Below, in pieces: positions 55,521 to 64,000 of a stretch of 64,000 nucleotides of DNA. The notes under the pieces were generated by a model. The model saw only the letters and a list, made by a program, of their open reading frames with translations. It ran no database searches and was not told the DNA's origin. Positions within the stretch are counted from its first letter, which is position 1, and each line of letters starts with the position of its first letter. The stretch lies in the NCBI GenBank assembly GCA_002914845.1, contig JXTC01000397.1, forward strand, positions 225,559 to 289,558, given 5' to 3'. A program made the translations under genes and the position numbers. The stretch comes from Trema orientale (Eukaryota > Streptophyta > Magnoliopsida > Rosales > Cannabaceae).

Positions 55521-56110
55521 TTTGATCCAAAAACTCTACTAGCAGCTTAATTATTATTATTTTCTTTATGATGACCTGCAGTAGTAGTAGTGAAAAAGAT
55601 AGTAATGTACACGGCCATTAAAATGATCTTAAAACTTGGATACATATACATATTTATATTTACATGCAGAACTTTAAAAAAAAAAAAACGATGAAAAGGG
55701 GTAACCCGATTTAGAGTCTAGTGTTGAGAAAGATAACAAGAATCCGAAATTTCGTGGTCGCAGCAAGCTAAAACAAGTAACAAAAAATGATTCAAAAAAC
55801 CGAAATAAATGGGGAAGGAAATCTCGGTGAATGGTGGAGAGCAAATCTCCTATCTAGCCGCTACTATTGAAGAATGTAAAAAATATATATATATTTAATT
55901 AACAATTAATGAGAAAGTACTCCACGTTCACATTCACGTCCACTCAGCCTCCTTGGTTTCAGCTCGAAAAAGATTTTCAAGGGAGAGTTATTAAGTATCA
56001 GAAAAAAATGAGAAGAGAGTAAACTACGATCGAGTTTTCTGTGATTTTCTCACCCCCCAAGAAAATTATATCATGACATAGACTTTCCCAAGTATGGAAA
56101 TCCAAGCAAT
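55521..56110. other. Upstream region of the SPEAR-type gene
   Basis: Probable 5' UTR and promoter. A pyrimidine/purine-rich leader lies near 55560-55600 and AT-rich tracts follow. No clear single TATA box could be chosen. Confidence 0.45.
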
Positions 56111-59100
56111 ATTCATCATAGGATAGGATGTTCTCTCGGTTTCTCGGTTTTCACGCCAAAGATTTATTTATTTATTTATTTATTTTTCTCTCAAATAGCT
56201 TTTTAGCCAGTACATTGCCTCTCAATTCAAATCTCTGAGAAATTTTTTTCCATTTTTATAAGCAGTTTTTGCACTCTTTTTTTGTTTTTTTTGTTTTTAA
56301 GCAATAATATTGCATGGAATTTTAAGTAGATGGGCTCAGGGCTATACAGTTGGCATTGAGTAATTAATAGGTGCATTAAATGGTTTAGTGGGCTCATGCA
56401 CGAGCTGAACCAAGATATTTTTAAAAACATATTTTTGTGCAAAAATTGTTAAAAAAAAGGGTGTATTAAATGATAAAACATCTTAGATATAAGTCACGTT
56501 AGAATATCTACATAATTATAATTATATAGTTCCCTACAAAGAAAATAAAATAGTACAGTACTCAGTCCAGCACTGGCAACAGTACTATAAACCCCAAATG
56601 TATTAGAAGAAGACAAATTTAAAGTTTAAACCATGGTTACATTCAAAAGAAAATCTTCTTTGGTAAATACAATATTCAATATCCAACCAAGCAAACCCTA
56701 CACTAATGACTCGGCATATCTTTTAAGTATATACTAGGTAGATATACTATAGTCTATAAGGCAACTAATCTACTTGCCATAAACCTTCCAAATATGAAAA
56801 GTTTTGGAGATTTCTGTGATAAGTTTTGAATTTTCTTCAAGGTGGATCCCTTTTAAAAGCCGAATCTTTCTGTATGTACATATTATCAACGAAAATTATG
56901 AGGATTGGTGGAAATTTCCATTCATGACAAATGACATGAATCCCATTCACATGGGCACAATAAGACACCACTATTTATGGTCTCGCCTAATTATTATGAA
57001 GAGAATCCCAACACCATTTTTTGATTTCTTTCTCATTGATCCTAGCTGAGACAGACCCAGCTCAATTTTAGATTGAAATTACTTTATATGAAGTTTCATT
57101 AATTAGGTTTTTTCTTTTTAAAGAAAATTTTGCAGAATCTAAATGGGACATATAGGGCCTATATTATATATGTGCTAGAGAATATTTGTTCTCCGATTCC
57201 AGCGATCGACCTACTAAAGGCTATAGGTCACTTCAGATTACAAGAATATATGACAGCTGGTGATGACAACTTGTGCAGAATTACAAGGTAAGGAACTGAC
57301 TCTCTTGAGTTGCTGTATATAAATTAGAGGGAGAGTTCTTAATAGCTATTTTTATTTTTGCTCCATGAATGTGTACTTTTGATTAAGTTGAAATTGATCT
57401 ATAATAACAAGTTATTTCTATATACTTTCTTTCTAATTCTATATCATGTATGAAATCCTATTTAATATATAATTTTATTCTTATTTTAATATACATAGGA
57501 ATGTGTTTTATTTTAGAGTAATACTAGGAATGCACATAAATTACATACAAATTTTACATACACTGACATGACATATATATTAACCACCATGTACATGGCG
57601 TGGTCTTACTTTGAAAAAAATATAGGTAGTTAAAATACATATCATGTTTAGTATATATGAGTTTTGTGTATAATTTGTGTGTGTTCCTAGCATTTCTTCT
57701 TATTTTATGTGTTTTATAAAAAAGATGGTGGAATGATATCTAAATATTTTTTTTTATTTTGTATATTTCCCTTTTTTCAACTCCATAGGAGATTGAGGGA
57801 AAAAAAATCATGTATTTTTTTTTTATCTACTTTTAACAAAAATCTTTCATACATTTAGGAATATCTAACATGTTCACTAAGAAAAAAAAAAAAAAAACAA
57901 ATCAAACAATATGATCGATACATCGATCTCACCATTATCACTCAAAGTCATACATAACTTTTCTCATGATAGATAGAAAAATGATTATAAAATAGCTTAA
58001 GAATTTCAGACAATGAATTATACGCATAAATTTGAAAGTGTTACTATATGGACTCATGACTGTATAAATTTGACCCACTCATCAGGTTACACATCTTTTA
58101 TATTTTAAGAGTAATGATAAAGATACCAAAGTATTACACCAAAATTTTACATTACATGATGTGGCATACAATATCAACCTGTCCTTATTTTAAAATGGGA
58201 CCACACCACTTAAAGTTATGTAGCTAAAAATAATATTACATCACTTGTGTAAGGTTTTTTTTATATGACTTTAGTGTCCCAATCTTTTACCCATATTTTA
58301 AATAACTTTCTATATTTATATATGCATTAATTATGTCAAAATTTTTAATAAAATTACTAATAGTATTATAGCCATCAGATCAAAATCTAATAGTCGAAAT
58401 TAATTAGAGTATCCATCCAAGAAGCAAAAACAAAAATCTGTATTGAAATATTTTTCTTCATATATAAATTTGAGTTTTTTTTTAATTGAGAATTCAAGGA
58501 TAATTTGTTTTTTTTTTTTTTCTTTTTCTTCGAGTTGAAGAGAAAAAAATACAAGGTTAGTTTTGCCCGGTTTGTTGATTTATTTTGTGGTGGCAGTCGT
58601 TTTAATGGTTTAGTGATGCCGTTGTTCATCTTTTTAAGGTCTTGACAAAACTATTTTTGAATTTCACTCAAGTTCTAATATTATGCTCTTCTTTCGTTTA
58701 GTATTTTGATGAATTATTTTTATACAGAAAATAGAGTAATTATTATCTTTTTTACACTTTGTTTTAGTAAATGTACGTTTCTTTTTTTTTATAGTTAAAT
58801 GATAAAGTGTTCATATCTATGTTCACATGTAGAAGTATATCCACTTTTATACTAGCTTTAATTTATGTATTGAATATGTCAATTTTTATAATAGGTAAAT
58901 TTTGTTTTACGCTTGATAAATCCAGTGATATATCAACTATTTTGCTACAGTTTTTGGGGAAAAAAATGTCATTTTTTCAATTATAAATGGGCCCAAAATA
59001 CGGCCATTTTGCTAAGAAGCCCTTTCTATAGCACCAAAGCTATCAACTATGGGGGGAAAAAGAATTGGACGGAATAATTTGGACATTCTTAAATTTTCAA

Positions 59101-59315
59101 AAACATTGTGATATTTTTGTGAAACTTCTGTAATTCCAATCTATTCCTTCCCCGAGTGACTATTTTTCAGAAATGACAATTTAAACTTTACCTTTTAGTG
59201 AAAAAAAAAGTTATAAAAAAAGATGAAAGGACATGTTTGTTTTAATTATACACTTACGACTTCTTATGAAAACAATTAAGAGAAAATTTATCAAAAACAA
59301 ATTTAAGAGAAAATT
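56111..59315. other. AT-rich intergenic region with MITE-like pieces
   Basis: TTTA tetranucleotide run at about 56164-56187. At 57516-57698 inverted ends (TACTAGGAATGCACATAAAT and, reversed, GCTAGGAACACACACAAATT) mark a MITE of about 180 bp. A weaker similar structure lies at about 58110-58283. No gene is supported. Confidence 0.5.
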
Positions 59316-59601
59316 GAGAAAATGACGTGGATGGGACTAATTTGGGCCAAAATGATTTATTTTGTGCATTCTTCTAAAAATGACATTTTTAAAAGTTTCA
59401 AGGACTTCTTGACAATGAAATTGACCATAGGTCAAGAGCTTAATATGGACCATGAAAAAACCATTATTTATAACTTTTTTATGGTCAAGATGTTCTTGAT
59501 GATAGGTGAAGACATTCTTGATACTCCTAAAAAATAATATTTTTGAGAAAGTTCACAAAAAATCATTTAACCTAAGTTGGTCCTACCCATGTCCTTTTCT
59601 C
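59316..59601. mobile_element. MITE with about 55-bp inverted ends, copy 1
   Basis: The left GAGAAAATGACGTGGATGGG pairs with the reversed right end GAGAAAAGGACATGGGTAGG, and similarity continues inward through AAATGATTT and TTGTG. The inner half holds further inverted words (TTGACCATAGGTCAAG). A diverged copy lies at 63144-63418. Confidence 0.7.
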
Positions 59602-59996
59602 GAGAAAATTAGAGGGTTTCTAATACTTATACCTACAAAAACTCAAAAAAATTATAAAAATACGGAAGTCAGGCATTTTTCTAATTTTCGTACGGTTTTT
59701 ATTAGGAAGATATCACTTTTAAAAAAATATTTAGAAAAGTACCATTTTTAAAATAGTTACTGGTTACCAGTTATATACCAGTTATAAATATCTTTCGTTA
59801 CTAGTTATCAGTTTCTGGAAACTGGTTATCAGAAACTAGTTACTATTTTAAAAAATAGTATTTTTCTAAATATTTTTTAAAAAATAGTATTTTTCTAATA
59901 AAAACTGTACCACACCTAAAAAAACAAAGTCACCGTATTTTTCAAATTTTTGTTCTGAAATACCGTATATTGTCTAATTTCCTCAAAATTAGATTG
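59600..59996. mobile_element. Foldback element of about 390 bp
   Basis: The left arm (AAAATTAGAGGG, AAAAATACGG, GTACGGTTTTTATTAG, ATATTTAGAAAAGTACCATT) recurs in inverted order in the right arm (AATAGTATTTTTCTAAATAT, CTAATAAAAACTGTAC, CCGTATTTTT, CCTCAAAATTAG). The centre has several CCAGTTA/TAACTGG words. It abuts the MITE at 59316-59601, suggesting nested or adjacent insertion. Confidence 0.65.
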
Positions 59997-60592
59997 AGTA
60001 GAATGTTCATGGGCCTCAACTTTTACTTTTTAGCAATTTGTTTTAATTGTTTGGTTTTATAGTGGTTTTCTTTGTGAACTTTTCAATTTATTAACTAGTT
60101 GAGATTTAAAAGTATAGTAGGGTAAAAATTTGGTAAAAACTATAGTACTTCAAAATATATTTAGCTAACTACTCTTTGACAAAAGTTAAATTTTAAAACC
60201 GCTAGTTATAAAAGTTCCCCAAACTGAATTTAAAGCAAAACTACGCTAAAATCCAAACTCAAGTCGAAGGCCCAATCCACATAAACTAAACCACGCAGAA
60301 AATGCGGATAGTTTATAAGTTTTATTTCTCTTAACTATTTCAGGTAGTAGTACCGCCCAAACTAAACCAATCCTTGCAGTATGGTATGTTATTTTGCTCT
60401 ATGACTTTTCTATACCATCGTGGCGTGTTTGGGATGTAGAATAAGAATTATATTTTCGTAATTAGTCGCACTGCACCATATTATATATATATATATATAT
60501 TAATTTTGAAAATATTATTGTATATAAATTTACATTTATTTATATAGGGTCAGGCTGTAGTCCTATAATATAAAATTGAGTGAGGATTTGTA
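59997..60592. other. AT-rich spacer
   Basis: No gene is seen. A TA microsatellite lies at about 60480-60500. Confidence 0.45.
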
Positions 60593-60888
60593 ACATTAGT
60601 ATTTCCTTAGGTAACATAAGAACCATATTTAAGTAATAAGATAAAACCTAATAGAGTAAAATTTTTATGGAAATAATACAATATAGCCTAATAAATATTT
60701 AAAGAATTACCCATTATTTGTTTTAGGAAATACTAATACAACATTGGTATTTCCTTAAGTAACATAAGAACCATATTTAGGTAATAAGACAAAACTCAAT
60801 AGAGTAAAATTTTTATGGAAATAATACAATATAGCCTAATAAATATTCAAAGAATTACCCATTATTTTTTTTAGGAAGAACTAATGAT
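60593..60888 (+). repeat. 148-bp tandem duplication
   Basis: Units at 60593-60740 and 60741-60888 both read ACATT-GTATTTCCTTA, then AACATAAGAACCATATTTA and ATAGCCTAATAAATATT. They differ at a handful of bases. No ORF. Confidence 0.88.
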
Positions 60889-63143
60889 CATATTAAATCA
60901 TAATTAAATTATGTTGCCATATATTTACCGAGCTTTTTTTTTTTCCCTTTTTATGAATGAATATATTATATATATATATATATTATACGGCAACCTCCTC
61001 AACGATCCCCAAAAATAAAAATAAAAAAAACCTCCTCAGTCAGTTGTAATTTTTGGCCATCTCTCCTGGCACTGTTTACAACTATTGGATAAAAATCAAC
61101 TCATGCTAAACTAACTATGAGGGGACTGTATCCTTAACTTATATACATATATATATATATATATAAGTTAGATACTAAAGTCTAATATATTTAAATATCC
61201 TTCTAAATAGTACAACTTTTGAAAGGCTATTTAAATATTTTTGAATTTTAGATGTATGTGTTTTAATTTATTTCGATTAGGCTGTATCTTATTAAAATCT
61301 TATTTGGACAAGTAAAAGTGTATGACTTTCTTAAATATTTTATATTGTGTTTATTTTTGAACATTTTTTTAGTAGTTATGACTTTTTGAATATTATTTCT
61401 TCAAATTAGCCCAAATTTGTGGAGGCCTGTTATTTAGTGTCCAAATTGCATAAACCAAACCGCATAATGTGGTGTAGTTTGGTGCAGTTAGGAGGTTTTT
61501 TTTAACTCCAGTGGTTAAGGATTTCTTTCTACCTACTTTGCGATTTGGTTAAAAAATTTTACATAATACTGCCCAACTCAAACTTTGTTCACCCCTAATT
61601 TTAGTTTGCGTAGTTTAGGATTAAATATAAACAATATGAGTAGTTTAGTATGCTAAATATTATGGATAAAATTGGCCAAACTGCATCATGATTATCATTA
61701 ATATTCATCGAACTTGTAGGAAAAATAGCTTATTTAAAATTTAGTACGCACCAGAAAAAAAAAACATTTTTTCACTATTATACCTTTGGATATGATTTAC
61801 ATTATACATCAATTCTTGGTTCAAGGTTTACTTCAAACACTTCCAACCTTAATTAAATGCTTTTAATTTTTTTAATTTTTTCACGCTTTAATTTAATATA
61901 ATTTTTTCACTCTTTTAAATATTTTTAATTTCTGAATTATCCATTAAGAAAAAATTGAATGAAATTTCTTTCCCACCATTTATTATTTCCTCCTTAATTT
62001 ATATATTCAGAACTCTTTATCTTTTTCTTCAAGATTTTTTAATTCATAGTCGGTCATTTAAACAAAATTATTAATTTTTTTTTTCTCTCCTTTTCTACTC
62101 ATCAAAGTTCTCAATACTATATATTTTATGAAGTGTGCGTAGGGTACGAAATGAATTAAGACTTTATTATTCATTTATATTCATTAAAAAAAATCTTTTC
62201 ACTAAGGTGCCCGGCCCTACTGAAATTGATTCCTAGCTCTGCCCCTTATAATATAACCAAAGGTAATCATAAATATTTTCAAAAGAAAACATGAATGTCT
62301 GACAATTTTTTATTTATGTAATAATCACACAAATCTAATTTAAAAAATACACGTATATATATGCGCGCACGCACACATATATATATATGGATCATGTTTC
62401 AATAGAGTTTTTTGTTTTTGCTCCATAGATGGGTACTTTGACCAAGTTGAAAATGACTTGCAATAGCAAGTCATTTTTACCTACAACCATTCCCATTCCA
62501 ATTTTTTAGAGAATTCTCTTTCTATTGAATTAGGAATAAGATTTGGGAATGATTTTTTAAGGAAAATAATTTAGAATGGTTTTTTAAAGAATTGTTTTTA
62601 ATTAGAATTATTATTATTTAATATTTTGATATAGATAATTTTTTTTAAAGTGTTTTGATAATATTTTTTGAGATACATGTTTGGTCTTTTTTTTAATTAT
62701 TATTTTAAGGATATCCACGTTTTCCACTTTTACCAAATAATAGGTTATAAGGATATCCACGTTTTTCACTTTTACCAAATAAAAGGTTAGTTTTATTTTT
62801 TTGGACCAAATACATGTTAATGATGATAAAAAAAAAAACAACATCAGTTATGCTTAAAAAAATGTTAGTTCCCTGAAAAAAAAATACACGGTTAGAATTT
62901 TATTGTTTTTTTGAAAGGTAGTATTTTATTGTTTTATCTATTCTGAAATCATAAAAATAAATTTAATACATACACATACGTACACTAAGATTATAAAAAA
63001 CATCAAGTTTCATATATGACTCCTTATCAAAGCAAATTTTTTAATGCTTGCACCTATTTATGACTCCATGAGAATAATAATAATAATAATAGTTCCAAAG
63101 GCTAAGAAAACCCATTAGCCTATTAGACACATTTTAAGAGTAA
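60889..63143. other. AT-rich intergenic region
   Basis: Contains a palindromic TA run (61138-61168) and alternating purine-pyrimidine runs (62350-62388). A segment at about 62408-62475 (TTTTTGCTCCATAGATGGGT) is a diverged copy of one at about 57350-57420. A 28-bp direct repeat at about 62706-62785 reads GGATATCCACGTTTTCCACT. No gene is supported. Confidence 0.45.
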
Positions 63144-63418
63144 GAGAAAATATTATGGGTATGACTAACTTAGGCCTAAAAGAGTTTTTGCAAATTTTTT
63201 CTAATGACATTTTTAGAAGTGTCAATGTCTCGATCTTAACCCTATAGTTAAGAGATTCTTGGTTATGAAAACACCATTATTTAAGAGTTTTTGATGGTTT
63301 AGAAAATCTTGACTATAGGTCAAGATGTCTTTAATACTCCTAAAAAAGTTAATTCTAAGAGAATGCACAAAAAAGTCATTTTAGCCCAAGTTAGTTTTAC
63401 TCATATCATTTTTTCTTG
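63144..63418. mobile_element. MITE, diverged copy 2 of the 59316 family
   Basis: Shares order and words with 59316-59601 (TGACTAACTTAGGCCTAAAA, AATGACATTTTTAGAAGT, CTATAGGTCAAGATGT, AATACTCCTAAAAAA, AATGCACAAAAAAGTCATTT) and has inverted ends. It is more diverged, so it is an older or separate insertion. Confidence 0.6.
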
Positions 63419-64000
63419 AGAGTAACGAAGAGTGAGCAAAACTACCTGTATACTATTTTGATAATTATGAATATTAGAAAAAGTGATCATGTAGAGTATA
63501 ACATATTATTACTCAACCAAATAGCCACAACGAGTAATATTTAGATCAAAACTTATTTAAACTACCATTTTCCGCCAGATGCAAGTCCATAGTTCTAATC
63601 TATTGATATTTGTCTATGATTTTAATCAATTAATGTGAACTAAAATACTCATCTATAGAACCATGTACAAAGTAAAGGTACTTATGAATTTCATTGAAAA
63701 ATGACATCTATAGGTGCTTCTATTAATCATATGTAAGTTTTTTTTTTCTCTTATTAATTTCATTCTACTTTAATCTTTTTCTAAAATTAATCATCTTTAA
63801 AATTCATTAATGATGATGTATATTTGTTGTTGTCATTTAAAATTACCATATATACACATGAATATAATTGGGTTTTAATATTCAAAAGTATGCATGTTTA
63901 TGTACGATACATTAAATTGATAAATAGGCTACCAACTAAGGAAAATAATATTTTATTAAAAAAACAAAAAATATACACTAACATTTTTTTTAACTCTTCA
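63419..64000. other. AT-rich spacer to window end
   Basis: Nothing beyond low-complexity AT-rich sequence is seen. Confidence 0.4.

Noticed and set aside
55233..55550. Plus-strand frames opposite the SPEAR exon 1
   Set aside because: Antisense shadows; the minus frame has the family motif and in-phase splice sites.

Overview
This is nuclear DNA from a flowering plant, most likely a eudicot. It is AT-rich, with short exons split by GT-AG introns, a plant tRNA gene, plant-specific gene families (clade II glutamate-receptor-like channels, a TIE/SPEAR repressor, an NCL-type exchanger) and abundant transposable elements. The species cannot be fixed from the sequence. One N-run (18311-18824) and two single Ns (42195, 46396) mark assembly joins.

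Layout: 562-1360 (+) holds the last two exons of a RING-H2 ubiquitin ligase that starts outside the window. A tRNA-Gly(GCC) lies at 2361-2431 (-). Two tandem glutamate-receptor-like genes, each with five exons and identical intron phases, lie at 2965-6354 (-) and 8853-12478 (-). From 12.5 to 17.6 kb there is repeat-rich spacer with a Tourist-like MITE, a perfect hairpin and a long-TIR foldback element. A complete but broken Ty3/Gypsy retrotransposon of the Tat/Ogre type fills 17622-28541. It has 611 and 603 bp LTRs, a CATTT target duplication, gag-pol with several stops and frameshifts, a second RNase H, and a spliced antisense gene before the 3' LTR. A second foldback copy (28925-30030) ends just before a 23-exon DEAH-box RNA helicase (30206-38921, +), an orthologue of DHX35.

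From 39 to 48 kb there is spacer with an 8-bp-TSD hAT MITE, then a hAT transposon (42049-47896) with a broken BED-finger transposase and a 1.5 kb near-identical repeat that looks like a gap-filling artefact. An NCL-like EF-hand cation exchanger (48837-52840, +) is followed tail-to-tail by a TIE/SPEAR transcriptional repressor gene (53625-55520, -). From 56 to 64 kb no gene is seen, only AT-rich spacer with MITEs and tandem duplications.

The host genes are independent loci rather than a pathway. Exon models were built by hand from splice signals, and every junction keeps phase: 892 and 941 aa for the two receptors, 696 aa for the helicase, 577 aa for the exchanger and 408 aa for the repressor. 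No clearly new biological system was found. The most interesting signals are the antisense gene bounded by two polypurine-tract-like motifs in the retrotransposon, the lost acidic residue in the exchanger's second alpha repeat, and the exchanger-SPEAR gene pair, which may be an old syntenic block.
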